A stretch of 64,000 nucleotides of DNA from Streptomyces sp. HmicA12 (GCF_000373565.1 NZ_KB891842.1:248001-312000), one strand, 5' to 3'; positions 23,550-32,786 are shown, counted from the first letter of the stretch. Made by a program: numbers and translations. The notes: generated by a model from the letters alone, not told the origin.

Positions 23550-25541
23550 ATGACAGCGACGACCGACGGAAGCACCGGAGCCGCAGCTCCCGACGCGACC
23601 TCGGCCACCACTGCCCGAACGACCGACACGACCCCCGAGGCGGCCGGGACACACAGCGCCGCCACCCGAGCCATACAGCGCGCCACGGACTTCCTGCTCG
23701 CCCGGCAGGACGCCCAGGGGTGGTGGAAGGGCGACCTCGACACGAACGTGACGATGGACGCCGAGGACCTGCTGCTGCGCCAGTTCCTCGGGATCCGGGA
23801 CCAGGCCACCACCGACGCCTCCGCGCTCTTCATCCGCGGCGAGCAGCGGGAGGACGGCACCTGGGCCACCTTCTACGGCGGGCCGGGCGAACTCTCCACC
23901 ACCATCGAGGCGTACGTCGCCCTGCGGCTGGCCGGCGACGCCCCGGACGCCCCGCACATGGCGACGGCCTCCGCGTGGATCCGCGAGCGCGGCGGCATCG
24001 CCGCGAGCCGCGTCTTCACCCGGATCTGGCTCGCCCTGTTCGGCTGGTGGAAGTGGGACGACCTCCCTGAACTTCCGCCGGAGCTCATCTACTTCCCGAA
24101 GTGGATGCCGCTCAACATCTACGACTTCGGATGCTGGGCGCGGCAGACCATCGTGCCGCTCACCATCGTGTCCGCGAAGCGCCCGGTGCGGCCCGCACCG
24201 TTCCCGCTCGACGAGCTGCACACCGATGCCCGCAACCCCAACCCGCCCAAACCGCTGGCCCCCGTGGCGAGTTGGGACGGCGCTTTCCAGCGGCTCGACA
24301 AGATCATGCACGGCTACCAGAAGGTGGCGCTGAAGCGGCTGCGCAAGGCCGCCATCAACTCGGCCGGGCGCTGGATCATCGAGCGGCAGGAGAACGACGG
24401 GTGCTGGGGCGGTATCCAGCCGCCCGCCGTGTACTCCGTCATCGCGCTGCACCTGCTCGGCTACGACCTCCAGCACCCCGTCCTGAAGGCCGGGCTGGAG
24501 TCCCTCGACCGGTTCGCCGTGTGGCGTGAGGACGGGGCCCGGATGATCGAGGCCTGCCAGTCACCCGTGTGGGACACCTGCCTCGCCACCATCGCGCTCG
24601 CCGACGCCGGACTGCCCGGCGACCACCCGGCGCTCGTCAAGGCCGCCGACTGGATGATCGACGAACAGATCGACCGGCCCGGCGACTGGTCGGTGCGCAA
24701 GCCCCAACTGGAGCCCGGCGGCTGGGCGTTCGAGTTCCACAACGACAACTACCCCGACATCGACGACACCGCCGAGGTCGTGCTCGCGCTGCGCCGCGTC
24801 GACCACCCCGACAAGGTGCGCCTGGAGAAGGCCATCGAGCGCGGTGTGCGCTGGAACCTCGGAATGCAGTCGAAGAACGGGGCGTGGGGCGCCTTCGACG
24901 TCGACAACAGCAGCCCGTTCCCCAACCTGCTGCCGTTCTGCGACTTCGGCGAGGTCATCGACCCGCCGTCCGCCGACGTCACCGGGCACGTCGTCGAGAT
25001 GCTCGCCGTCGAGGGCCGCTCGCGTGACCCGCGCACCCGGCGCGGCATCGAGTGGCTGCTCGCCGAACAGGAGGACAACGGCGCCTGGTTCGGCCGCTGG
25101 GGCGTCAACTACGTCTACGGAACGGGGTCGGTGCTGCCCGCGCTCGTCGCGGCCGGCATGCCCGCGGCGCACCCCGCGATCCGTCGTGCCGTCGACTGGC
25201 TGGAGTCCGTGCAGAACGAGGACGGCGGCTGGGGCGAGGACCTGCGCTCGTACCGCTACGAGGACTGGAAGGGGCACGGCGTCTCCACCGCCTCGCAGAC
25301 CGCCTGGGCGCTGATGGCGCTGCTCTCGGCGGGCGAGCGCGACTCCAAGGCCGTCGAGCGCGGGATCACCTTCCTCGCCGACACCCAGACCGCGGACGGG
25401 ACCTGGGACGAGCCGTACTTCACCGGCACCGGTTTCCCCTGGGACTTCTCGATCAACTACCACCTGTACCGGCAGGTCTTCCCGCTGACCGCACTCGGCC
25501 GGTACGTCCACGGCGAGCCCTTCGGCGACAGGGACAGCTGA
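23550..25541 (+). CDS. shc: Squalene-hopene cyclase
   Basis: A 663-residue class II terpene cyclase converting squalene to hopene and hopanol at the membrane. The protonating DxDD motif is DIDD (residues 403-406). Several QW repeats are visible, for example QDAQGWW, QENDGCWGG, QSKNGAWGAFD, QEDNGAWFGRW, QNEDGGWGED and QTADGTWDE. A Thr/Ala-rich N-terminal stretch of about 40 residues precedes the first QW repeat. ATG 23550 follows GAAGGGA at proper spacing; an upstream in-frame ATG at 23463 would add 29 unlike residues. Its TGA overlaps the hpnG ATG by one base. Confidence 0.97.
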   Translation: MTATTDGSTGAAAPDATSATTARTTDTTPEAAGTHSAATRAIQRATDFLLARQDAQGWWKGDLDTNVTMDAEDLLLRQFLGIRDQATTDASALFIRGEQREDGTWATFYGGPGELSTTIEAYVALRLAGDAPDAPHMATASAWIRERGGIAASRVFTRIWLALFGWWKWDDLPELPPELIYFPKWMPLNIYDFGCWARQTIVPLTIVSAKRPVRPAPFPLDELHTDARNPNPPKPLAPVASWDGAFQRLDKIMHGYQKVALKRLRKAAINSAGRWIIERQENDGCWGGIQPPAVYSVIALHLLGYDLQHPVLKAGLESLDRFAVWREDGARMIEACQSPVWDTCLATIALADAGLPGDHPALVKAADWMIDEQIDRPGDWSVRKPQLEPGGWAFEFHNDNYPDIDDTAEVVLALRRVDHPDKVRLEKAIERGVRWNLGMQSKNGAWGAFDVDNSSPFPNLLPFCDFGEVIDPPSADVTGHVVEMLAVEGRSRDPRTRRGIEWLLAEQEDNGAWFGRWGVNYVYGTGSVLPALVAAGMPAAHPAIRRAVDWLESVQNEDGGWGEDLRSYRYEDWKGHGVSTASQTAWALMALLSAGERDSKAVERGITFLADTQTADGTWDEPYFTGTGFPWDFSINYHLYRQVFPLTALGRYVHGEPFGDRDS

Positions 25542-26209
25542 TGACCGGCAACCCGGCGGCCACGGGCCCGCCGGAGACGGCGCCGCTGCTCGTCGCTTGC
25601 GCGCTGGGCATCGAACACCTCGCGCTGCGCACGGGCAGCCGGGCCGGAGCGACCACCCCCGTGACCGTGCTGCGTACGGGCATGGGACCCAAGGCCGCCG
25701 AACGCGCCGTGACGCGTGCCCTCGGCGACACCGTCCTGCGGAGCGCCTCGGTGGTCGCCACCGGGTTCTGCGCCGGGCTCGCGCCCGGGATGCACCCCGG
25801 TGATCTCGTGGTGGCCCAGGAGACCCGCGACGCGCACGGCAGCACGCCGTGCGCGGGCACGGAGCTGCTGGTCGAGGAGCTGGTGAGGGCGGTGCCCGGG
25901 CAGACCGTGCACACCGGTCCGCTCATCGGTTCCGATCACGTGGTCCGCGGTCACGAGCGCGGCGACCTGCTCGCCACCGGCGCGATCGCGGTCGACATGG
26001 AGTCGGCGGCCACACTGCGCACGGCTGTCGGGGCCCCGGGGGGCGACAGCAGACCCGTTGCCGCCGTCCGGGTGGTCGTCGACGCTCCAGAACATGAACT
26101 CGTCCGGATCGGCACGGTGCGCGGTGGACTATCTGCTTTCCGCGTCCTTCGTGCCGTCCTTCCCGCGTTTTTCGAATGGCACCGTTCTTTGCTGCTCCCT
26201 CGGAGGTGA
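25541..26209 (+). CDS. hpnG: Adenosylhopane nucleosidase/phosphorylase HpnG
   Basis: A 222-residue protein of the nucleoside phosphorylase/MTA-SAH nucleosidase fold, removing adenine from adenosylhopane to give (phospho)ribosylhopane. Recognisable are RTGMGPKAAERAV, ATGFCAGLAPGMHPGDLVVA, and AIAVDMESAATLRTA with the nucleoside-binding Met-Glu pair. It lies between shc and hpnH, as in other hopanoid clusters. ATG 25541 overlaps the shc stop. Confidence 0.88.
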   Translation: MTGNPAATGPPETAPLLVACALGIEHLALRTGSRAGATTPVTVLRTGMGPKAAERAVTRALGDTVLRSASVVATGFCAGLAPGMHPGDLVVAQETRDAHGSTPCAGTELLVEELVRAVPGQTVHTGPLIGSDHVVRGHERGDLLATGAIAVDMESAATLRTAVGAPGGDSRPVAAVRVVVDAPEHELVRIGTVRGGLSAFRVLRAVLPAFFEWHRSLLLPRR

Positions 26210-26215
26210 GCCCAG

Positions 26216-27238
26216 ATGGCTATGCCGCTTCGTCAGTCCATCAAGGTTGCGACGTATCTCGCTGAACAGAAGATCCGCAGGCGGGACAAGTTCCCGCTCA
26301 TTGTCGAACTGGAACCGCTGTACGCCTGCAACCTGAAGTGCGAGGGCTGCGGAAAGATCCAGCACCCGGCCGGGGTGCTCAAGCAGCGCATGCCGGTCGC
26401 CCAGGCCGTCGGCGCCGTCCTCGAATCGGGCGCGCCGATGGTGTCCATCGCTGGCGGTGAGCCGCTGATGCACCCTCAGATCGATGAGATCGTGCGGCAG
26501 TTGGTGGCGAGGAAGAAGTACGTCTTCCTGTGCACCAACGCGATGCTGCTGCGCAAGAAGATGGACAAGTTCAAGCCGTCGCCGTTCTTCGCGTTCACCG
26601 TGCACATCGACGGCATGCGGGAGCGCCACGACGAGTCCGTCGCCAAGGAAGGCGTCTTCGACGAGGCGATCGAGGCGATCAAGGAGGCCAAGCGGCGCGG
26701 CTTCCGCGTCACGACGAACTCCACCTTCTTCAACACGGACACTCCGCAGAACATCATCGAGGTGCTCAACTACCTCAACGACGACATCAAGGTCGACGAG
26801 ATGATGATCTCGCCGGCCTACGCCTACGAGAAGGCTCCCGACCAGGAGCACTTCCTCGGGGTCACGCAGACCCGCGAGCTGTTCAAGAAGGCCTTCGCGG
26901 GCGGCAACCGGCGACGCTGGCGGCTCAACCACTCGCCGCTGTTCCTCGACTTCCTCGAGGGCAAGGTCGACTTCCCGTGCACCGCGTGGGCGATCCCGAA
27001 CTACTCGCTCTTCGGCTGGCAGAAGCCCTGCTACCTGATGAGCGACGGGTACGTGCCGTCCTACCGGCAGCTGATCGAGGACACCGACTGGGAGGCGTAC
27101 GGCCGCGGCAAGGACCCGCGCTGTGCCAACTGCATGGCGCACTGCGGCTACGAGCCGACCGCTGTCCTCGCCACCATGGGATCGCTCAAGGAGTCGATCC
27201 GCGCCATGACCGAGACTGTCGCCGGGAACCGTGGGTGA
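26216..27238 (+). CDS. hpnH: Adenosyl-hopene transferase HpnH (radical SAM)
   Basis: A 340-residue radical SAM enzyme that adds the 5'-deoxyadenosyl radical to hopene (diploptene), building the side chain. The cluster motif is CNLKCEGC with Cys 38, 42 and 45; GGEPLMHPQ is the GGE SAM-binding strand; PCYLMSDGYVPSYR and CANCMAHCGYEP form a C-terminal SPASM/HpnH-specific Cys region. GGAGGTGA stands 6 bases before ATG 26216. Together with HpnG it makes ribosylhopane. Confidence 0.95.
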   Translation: MAMPLRQSIKVATYLAEQKIRRRDKFPLIVELEPLYACNLKCEGCGKIQHPAGVLKQRMPVAQAVGAVLESGAPMVSIAGGEPLMHPQIDEIVRQLVARKKYVFLCTNAMLLRKKMDKFKPSPFFAFTVHIDGMRERHDESVAKEGVFDEAIEAIKEAKRRGFRVTTNSTFFNTDTPQNIIEVLNYLNDDIKVDEMMISPAYAYEKAPDQEHFLGVTQTRELFKKAFAGGNRRRWRLNHSPLFLDFLEGKVDFPCTAWAIPNYSLFGWQKPCYLMSDGYVPSYRQLIEDTDWEAYGRGKDPRCANCMAHCGYEPTAVLATMGSLKESIRAMTETVAGNRG

Positions 27239-27245
27239 CACGGCC

Positions 27246-28412
27246 ATGAATTCCGGAGAGCCCGTCTCACTGGGCCTCCCCGAGGTACCGGTCCGACCGA
27301 TCGCCGAGCGGCGCGCCAGCCGCCGGATCATGGTCGGACCGGTGGCGGTGGGAGGCGGCGCGCCGGTGTCCGTGCAGTCGATGACGACGACACGGACCTC
27401 CGACATCGGGGCCACGCTGCAGCAGATCGCCGAACTGACCGCGTCCGGCTGTCAGATCGTGCGGGTGGCGTGCCCCACCCAGGACGACGCGGACGCGCTG
27501 GCGACCATCGCCCGCAAGTCGCAGATCCCCGTCATCGCGGACATCCACTTCCAGCCGAAGTACGTGTTCGCCGCGATCGACGCGGGGTGTGCGGCGGTCC
27601 GCGTGAATCCCGGCAACATCAAGAAGTTCGACGACCAGGTGAAGCAGATCGCGCGGGCCGCCTCCGACACCGGTACCCCGATCCGGATCGGGGTCAACGC
27701 CGGCTCGCTCGACAAGCGGCTGCTGCTCAAGTACGGGAAGGCGACCCCGGAGGCCCTCGTCGAGTCGGCGCTGTGGGAGGCGTCGCTCTTCGAGGAGCAC
27801 GGGTTCCGCGACCTCAAGATCTCCGTCAAGCACAACGACCCCGTGGTGATGGTCAACGCGTACCGGCAGCTCGCGGCCGCCTGCGACTATCCGCTGCACC
27901 TGGGCGTGACGGAGGCGGGCCCCGCCTTCCAGGGGACCATCAAGTCGGCCGTCGCCTTCGGGGCGCTGCTCAGTGAGGGCATCGGCGACACCATCCGGGT
28001 CTCGCTGTCCGCGCCGCCCGCCGAGGAGTGCAAGGTCGGCATCCAGATCCTGGAGTCGCTGGGGCTCAGGCAGCGCAGGCTCGAGATCGTGTCCTGTCCG
28101 TCGTGCGGGCGGGCCCAGGTCGACGTGTACAAGCTCGCCGACGAGGTCACCGCCGGGCTCGACGGCATGGAGGTGCCGCTGCGGGTGGCCGTCATGGGCT
28201 GCGTGGTGAACGGCCCGGGGGAGGCGCGCGAGGCGGATCTCGGCGTCGCGTCCGGGAACGGCAAGGGGCAGATCTTCGTCAAGGGCGAGGTCGTCAAGAC
28301 CGTGCCCGAGTCGAGGATCGTGGAGACCCTCATCGAGGAGGCGATGAAGATCGCCGAGCAGATGGAGAAGGACGGCGTCGCGTCGGGCGCGCCCGACGTC
28401 ACCGTGAGCTGA
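27246..28412 (+). CDS. ispG: (E)-4-hydroxy-3-methylbut-2-enyl-diphosphate synthase
   Basis: About 388 residues, the iron-sulfur enzyme converting MEcPP to HMBPP in the MEP pathway. SVQSMTTTRTSDIGATLQQIAEL starts the TIM-barrel domain. SCPSCGRAQVD and VMGCVVNGPGEA provide the three Cys ligands of the 4Fe-4S cluster near the C-terminus, and the Glu ligand motif follows. ATG 27246 has GGGTGA upstream; GTG 27231, overlapping hpnH by 8 bases, is the alternative. Streptomyces generally carries another ispG with the core MEP genes, so this is probably a cluster-dedicated second copy. Confidence 0.95.
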   Translation: MNSGEPVSLGLPEVPVRPIAERRASRRIMVGPVAVGGGAPVSVQSMTTTRTSDIGATLQQIAELTASGCQIVRVACPTQDDADALATIARKSQIPVIADIHFQPKYVFAAIDAGCAAVRVNPGNIKKFDDQVKQIARAASDTGTPIRIGVNAGSLDKRLLLKYGKATPEALVESALWEASLFEEHGFRDLKISVKHNDPVVMVNAYRQLAAACDYPLHLGVTEAGPAFQGTIKSAVAFGALLSEGIGDTIRVSLSAPPAEECKVGIQILESLGLRQRRLEIVSCPSCGRAQVDVYKLADEVTAGLDGMEVPLRVAVMGCVVNGPGEAREADLGVASGNGKGQIFVKGEVVKTVPESRIVETLIEEAMKIAEQMEKDGVASGAPDVTVS

Positions 28413-28484
28413 GTACCGCGGGATCCGAGAGATCCGACGAACTGAGTTCTGCGTTCTGAGTTCGACCAGGAAGGGGGCTCGAGC

Positions 28485-30374
28485 GTGACGATTCTGGAAA
28501 CCATCCGGGGGCCGCGCGATCTGAAGGCGCTGAGCGAGGAGGAACTCGATGAACTGGCCGTGGAGATCAGAGAGTTCCTGATTCACGCGGTGGCGAGGAC
28601 CGGCGGCCATCTCGGACCGAACCTCGGCGTGGTGGAGCTGTCCATCGCGCTGCACCGGGTCTTCGAGTCGCCGGTCGACCGGCTGGTCTGGGACACCGGC
28701 CACCAGAGCTATGTGCACAAGCTTTTGACGGGTCGTCAGGACTTCAGCAAGCTGCGCGGCAAGGGCGGTCTGTCCGGCTATCCCTCGCGCGAGGAGTCCG
28801 AGCACGACATCGTCGAGAACAGCCACGCCTCGACCGCGCTCGGCTGGGCCGACGGGCTCGCCAAGGCGCGGCAGGTCCAGGGGGAGCGCGGTCACGTCGT
28901 CGCCGTCATCGGCGACGGGGCGCTGACCGGCGGCATGGCCTGGGAGGCACTGAACAACATCGCCGCCGCCAAGGACCGGCCGCTGATCATCGTCGTCAAC
29001 GACAACGAACGGTCGTACGCGCCGACCATCGGCGGCCTCGCCAACCACCTGGCGACGCTGCGGACGACCGACAGCTACGAGCAGATCCTCGCCTGGGGCA
29101 AGGACGTGCTCCTGCGGACCCCCGTCATAGGGCACACCGTGTACGAGTCCCTGCACGGCGCCAAGAAGGGCTTCAAGGACGCGTTCGCCCCGCAGGGCAT
29201 GTTCGAGGACCTCGGCCTGAAGTACGTAGGACCCATCGACGGGCACGACGTGGGGGCCATGGAGTCCGCGCTGCGCCGCGCCAAGCGTTTCCACGGGCCG
29301 GTGCTCGTGCACTGTCTGACGGAGAAGGGGCGTGGCTACGAGCCGGCGCTCGCGGACGAGGCCGACCGGTTCCACACCGTCGGCGTGATGGACCCGCTGA
29401 CGTGCGAGCCGCTCGCACCCTCCAACGGGCCCTCCTGGACCTCCGTGTTCGGCGACGAGATCGCGGCGATCGGGCGCGAGCGGGAGGACGTCGTCGCCAT
29501 CACCGCGGCCATGCTGCACCCGGTGGGGCTGACGAAGTTCGCGGCCGAGTTCCCGCACCGGGTGTGGGACGTGGGCATCGCCGAACAGCACGCCGCCGTC
29601 TCGGCGGCCGGGCTCGCCACCGGCGGGCTGCATCCGGTGGTCGCGGTGTACGCCACCTTCCTCAACCGGGCCTTCGACCAGCTCCTCATGGACGTGGCGC
29701 TGCACAAGTGCGGGGTCACCTTCGTGCTGGACCGGGCCGGTGTCACCGGCGTCGACGGCGCCTCGCACAACGGCATGTGGGACATGTCCGTGCTCCAGGT
29801 CGTGCCGGGGCTGCGGATCGCCGCGCCGCGCGACGCCGACCAGCTCCGCGCGCAGCTGCGGGAGGCCGTCGCCGTCGACGACGCGCCGACCATGCTGCGG
29901 TTCCCCAAGGAGTCCGTGGGCGCTCCGATCCCGGCCGTCGACCGGGTGGGCGGCATCGACGTGCTGCACCGGGCCGACGACGCGCGGGTGCTGCTCGTCT
30001 CGGTCGGCGTGATGGCCTCGGTGTGCCTGCAGACCGCCGAACTGCTCGCGGAGCGCGGCATCAACTGCACCGTCGTGGACCCGCGCTGGGTCAAGCCCGT
30101 GGACCCGGACCTCGCGCCCTTGGCCGCCGAGCACGAGCTCGTCGCCGTCGTCGAGGACAACAGCAAGGCCGCGGGCGTCGGTTCCGCCGTCGCGCTCGCG
30201 CTCGGCGAGGGCGAGGTCGACGTCCCCGTGCGGCGGTTCGGGATCCCGGAGCAGTTCCTGGCGCACGCCAAACGGGGCGAGGTGCTCGCCGACATCGGTC
30301 TGACACCGGTGGAGATCGCCGGGCGGATCGGAACCTCCCTCACACTGAAGTCCGGCAAGGAGAACGACGCATGA
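28485..30374 (+). CDS. dxs: 1-Deoxy-D-xylulose-5-phosphate synthase
   Basis: A 629-residue thiamine-diphosphate transketolase-like enzyme, first step of the MEP pathway (pyruvate plus glyceraldehyde-3-phosphate to DXP). GHQSYVHKLLTGR carries the conserved His. The ThDP motif runs from VIGDGALTGGMAWEALNN to NDNERSY. The Pyr domain contains VGIAEQHAAVSAAG with the catalytic Glu, and DRAGVTGVDGASHNG follows. GTG 28485 has AGGAAGGGGG upstream and a 72-base gap from ispG with short direct repeats (CTGAGTTC twice). Its placement argues that hopanoid synthesis is supplied with extra C5 flux. Confidence 0.96.
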   Translation: MTILETIRGPRDLKALSEEELDELAVEIREFLIHAVARTGGHLGPNLGVVELSIALHRVFESPVDRLVWDTGHQSYVHKLLTGRQDFSKLRGKGGLSGYPSREESEHDIVENSHASTALGWADGLAKARQVQGERGHVVAVIGDGALTGGMAWEALNNIAAAKDRPLIIVVNDNERSYAPTIGGLANHLATLRTTDSYEQILAWGKDVLLRTPVIGHTVYESLHGAKKGFKDAFAPQGMFEDLGLKYVGPIDGHDVGAMESALRRAKRFHGPVLVHCLTEKGRGYEPALADEADRFHTVGVMDPLTCEPLAPSNGPSWTSVFGDEIAAIGREREDVVAITAAMLHPVGLTKFAAEFPHRVWDVGIAEQHAAVSAAGLATGGLHPVVAVYATFLNRAFDQLLMDVALHKCGVTFVLDRAGVTGVDGASHNGMWDMSVLQVVPGLRIAAPRDADQLRAQLREAVAVDDAPTMLRFPKESVGAPIPAVDRVGGIDVLHRADDARVLLVSVGVMASVCLQTAELLAERGINCTVVDPRWVKPVDPDLAPLAAEHELVAVVEDNSKAAGVGSAVALALGEGEVDVPVRRFGIPEQFLAHAKRGEVLADIGLTPVEIAGRIGTSLTLKSGKENDA

Positions 30375-31756
30375 CCAAGGAGTTCGACCTCGGCACGCTG
30401 CTCGCCGAACGCGGTGCCGAACGGTACGAGCTGCACGCCAAGTACCTCAACCACCAGCTCCCGAAGATGCTCCACACCATCGGCTTCGACAAGGTCTACG
30501 AGCGGGCCGAGGGCGCGCACTTCTGGGACGCGGACGGCAACGACTACCTGGACATGCTCGCCGGGTTCGGCGTCATGGGCCTCGGCCGCCACCACCCCGT
30601 CGTCCGCAAGGCCCTGCACGACGTCCTCGACGCCTCGCTCGCCGACCTCACCCGGTTCGACTGCCAGCCGCTGCCGGGACTGCTCGCCGAGAAGCTGCTC
30701 ACGTTCAGCCCGCATCTGGACCGGGTGTTCTTCGCCAACAGCGGTACGGAGGCCGTGGAGACGGCGCTGAAGTTCGCCCGGTACGCGACCGGGAAACCGC
30801 GCGTCCTGTACTGCGCGCACGCCTTCCACGGGCTGACGACGGGGTCCCTGTCGGTCAACGGCGAGGACGGCTTCCGGGACGGCTTCGCCCCGCTGCTGCC
30901 CGACACCGCCGTCCCGCTCGGTGACCTCGACGCGCTGGCGAAGGAGCTGAAGAAGGGGGATGTCGCGGCCCTCATCGTCGAGCCGATCCAGGGCAAGGGC
31001 GTGCACGAGGCGCCGCCCGGTTATCTGCGGGCCGCGCAGGAACTCCTGCACCAGCACAAGGCGTTGCTGATCGCCGACGAGGTGCAGACCGGCCTCGGCC
31101 GGACCGGGGACTTCTACGCGTACCAGCACGAGGACGGGGTCGAGCCGGACCTGGTGTGCGTGGCGAAGGCGCTGTCGGGCGGCTATGTGCCGGTCGGCGC
31201 CACCCTCGGCAAGGACTGGATCTTCAAGAAGGTCTACTCGTCCATGGACCGGGTGCTCGTGCACTCGGCGAGCTTCGGCGCCAACGCGCAGGCCATGGCC
31301 GCGGGTCTCGCCGTGCTGTCCGTCATGGAGGACGAGGAGACCGTCGCGAACGCGCGCGCCATGGGCGAGCTGCTGAAGTCCCGGCTCGCCGCGCTCATCG
31401 ACCGCTACGAGCTGCTGAGCGACGTGCGCGGGCGCGGGCTGATGATCGGGATCGAGTTCGGCAGGCCCAAGTCCCTGAAGCTGCGCAGCCGTTGGACGAT
31501 GCTGCAGGCGGCGCGGAAGGGACTGTTCGCGCAGATGGTCGTGGTGCCGCTGCTGCAGAAGCACCGGATCCTGACGCAGGTCTCGGGCGACCATCTCGAG
31601 GTCATCAAGCTGATCCCGCCGCTCGTCGTGGACGAGGGGGACGTCGACCGGTTCGTGGAGGCCTTCACCGCCGTGATGGACGACGCGCACGGCGGGGGTG
31701 GCCTGATGTGGGACTTCGGGAAGACACTGGTGAAGCAGGCGGTCGCCAACCGCTGA
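30371..31756 (+). CDS. hpnO: Aminotransferase HpnO, aminobacteriohopanetriol formation
   Basis: A 461-residue class III (ornithine-type) PLP aminotransferase. NSGTEAVETALKFAR binds PLP phosphate, AHAFHGLTTGSL stacks the ring, LIADEVQTGLGRTG contains the Asp, and VAKALSGGYVPVGA the Schiff-base Lys. Starting ATGA-coupled to dxs and ending the hopanoid enzyme run, it fits HpnO, which aminates the terminal carbon of ribosylhopane or its aldehyde to give aminobacteriohopanetriol. General acetylornithine-type activity is the fallback reading. Confidence 0.88.
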   Translation: MTKEFDLGTLLAERGAERYELHAKYLNHQLPKMLHTIGFDKVYERAEGAHFWDADGNDYLDMLAGFGVMGLGRHHPVVRKALHDVLDASLADLTRFDCQPLPGLLAEKLLTFSPHLDRVFFANSGTEAVETALKFARYATGKPRVLYCAHAFHGLTTGSLSVNGEDGFRDGFAPLLPDTAVPLGDLDALAKELKKGDVAALIVEPIQGKGVHEAPPGYLRAAQELLHQHKALLIADEVQTGLGRTGDFYAYQHEDGVEPDLVCVAKALSGGYVPVGATLGKDWIFKKVYSSMDRVLVHSASFGANAQAMAAGLAVLSVMEDEETVANARAMGELLKSRLAALIDRYELLSDVRGRGLMIGIEFGRPKSLKLRSRWTMLQAARKGLFAQMVVVPLLQKHRILTQVSGDHLEVIKLIPPLVVDEGDVDRFVEAFTAVMDDAHGGGGLMWDFGKTLVKQAVANR

Positions 31757-31787
31757 CCGACCGCAGGCTCCGAGGCCTCCGCGATCT

Positions 31788-31822
31788 TTGCCTCTGAGGC
31801 AAGAAAGTTGCCCCTCGGGCAG
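31788..31822 (+). promoter_or_regulatory. Two helically phased operators before the XRE-cupin gene
   Basis: TTGCCTCTGAGGCAA (31788-31802) is a perfect 7-1-7 palindrome, and TTGCCCCTCGGGCAG (31808-31822) is a closely related, slightly imperfect one. Both start exactly 20 bp apart, two helical turns, and end 21 bases before the regulator start. This strongly suggests cooperative autoregulation by the XRE-cupin protein. Confidence 0.72.
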
Positions 31823-31843
31823 GGCTCTGGCTGAATCGACGGT

Positions 31844-32479
31844 ATGAGCCCTGCCCTCCCGGACGAGCCGGAGGAGGCCCCGGCACCGCCGGACCTGCCT
31901 GCCGTCGCGCCCCAGCTGCGTGCCCTGCGCCGCCGCGCCGCCCTCACTCTCGAGGTCGCGGCGCGTGCGGCCGGCCTCTCGCCGGCCCATCTCTCCCGGC
32001 TCGAGACCGGGCAGCGCCAGCCCTCGCTGCCGATGCTGCTCGCGCTCGCCCGCATCTACGGTACGACGGTCTCCGAGCTGCTCGGCGAGACCCCCGCCGA
32101 CCGTGACTCCGTCGTGCGCGCCGGGTCGATGGAACCGACCGAGGCGGGCGGCTGGACGTACGTCCAGGCCGGCGCCGCGGGCCGCGGGATGCAGGCCCTG
32201 CGCCTGCACGTCCCGTACGGGGCACAGGGCGACATGGTCCGCGTGCATCCCGGTGAGGAGTGGCTCTACGTCCTCGAAGGGCGGCTCCGGCTGCGTCTCG
32301 GGGACACGTCCTACCGGCTGGGACCGGGGGACAGCGCCCACTTCGACTCGCTCACCCCGCACCGCCTCGCGGCCGCCGACCCCGGCGGGGTCGAGCTGCT
32401 CTTCGTCCACACCTTGCTGCAGAGCCCGACCGCCGCGCTGTGCATCGGCCCGGCGGCGGGCCCCATCCGGGAGGCCTGA
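31844..32479 (+). CDS. XRE family regulator with cupin sensor domain
   Basis: A 211-residue regulator. Residues about 25-85 form a Cro/cI-type helix-turn-helix (LRALRRRAALTLEVAARAAGLSPAHLSRLETGQRQPS). Residues about 120-195 form a cupin (GAQGDMVRVHPGEEWLYVLEGRLRLRLGDTSYRLGPGDSAHFDSLTPHRLAA) with conserved Glu and His positions. Proteins of this build sense small ligands such as amines or amino acids and often control a neighbouring exporter. Here the following gene is a tiny membrane protein, 1 base after the stop, so the two form a unit. It may or may not control the hopanoid operon. Confidence 0.9.
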   Translation: MSPALPDEPEEAPAPPDLPAVAPQLRALRRRAALTLEVAARAAGLSPAHLSRLETGQRQPSLPMLLALARIYGTTVSELLGETPADRDSVVRAGSMEPTEAGGWTYVQAGAAGRGMQALRLHVPYGAQGDMVRVHPGEEWLYVLEGRLRLRLGDTSYRLGPGDSAHFDSLTPHRLAAADPGGVELLFVHTLLQSPTAALCIGPAAGPIREA

Positions 32480-32480
32480 C

Positions 32481-32627
32481 ATGAGTGACGCACAGCGGCC
32501 GGGCGGCCGCGACATCGAGGACAAGCTGCCCCGCGGGATCTGGGTGCGCGTGCTCATCTACGTCTTCGTAGGACACGCCTTCGCGGCGTTCGTGTACCTG
32601 CTCTTCACCCTGGGCGGCGGCCGTTAG
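32481..32627 (+). CDS. DUF6126 family small membrane protein
   Basis: 48 residues: a charged start (MSDAQRPGGRDIEDKLPRG) then one hydrophobic helix (VLIYVFVGHAFAAFVYLLFTL) ending GGGR. GGGAGGCC lies before ATG 32481. It matches the short DUF6126 proteins I recall as regular partners of XRE-cupin regulators in Streptomyces. A single-pass membrane role (sensor accessory or transporter modulator) is inferred only from this pairing. Confidence 0.78.
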   Translation: MSDAQRPGGRDIEDKLPRGIWVRVLIYVFVGHAFAAFVYLLFTLGGGR

Positions 32628-32769
32628 GGGTTGTCCTCCCACTCCCGCCTGCCCCGCGACGCCTGGCACGCGCTCTCGCCGCACCGGGCACAAGGCCAAG
32701 TACGTCGGGTCCCTCGTGGGTGTCGTGCGCCCGGCACGCCGGGAGCACGCTTCCCCTTGACGCCGCGGG

Positions 32770-32786
32770 GCCGCCCTCCGGGCGGC
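32770..32786. terminator. Hairpin between convergent DUF6126 and phosphatase genes
   Basis: GCCGCCC-TCC-GGGCGGC is a perfect 7-bp stem with a 3-base loop, 32 bases from the phosphatase stop. The rest of 32628-32818 holds no credible ORF. Confidence 0.5.

Noticed and set aside
27267..32557. Minus-strand open frames of 999 and 1073 codons opposite ispG, dxs, hpnO and the XRE gene
   Set aside because: Complementary to genes with full catalytic motifs; composition is Arg/Val/Asp-rich without domain structure.
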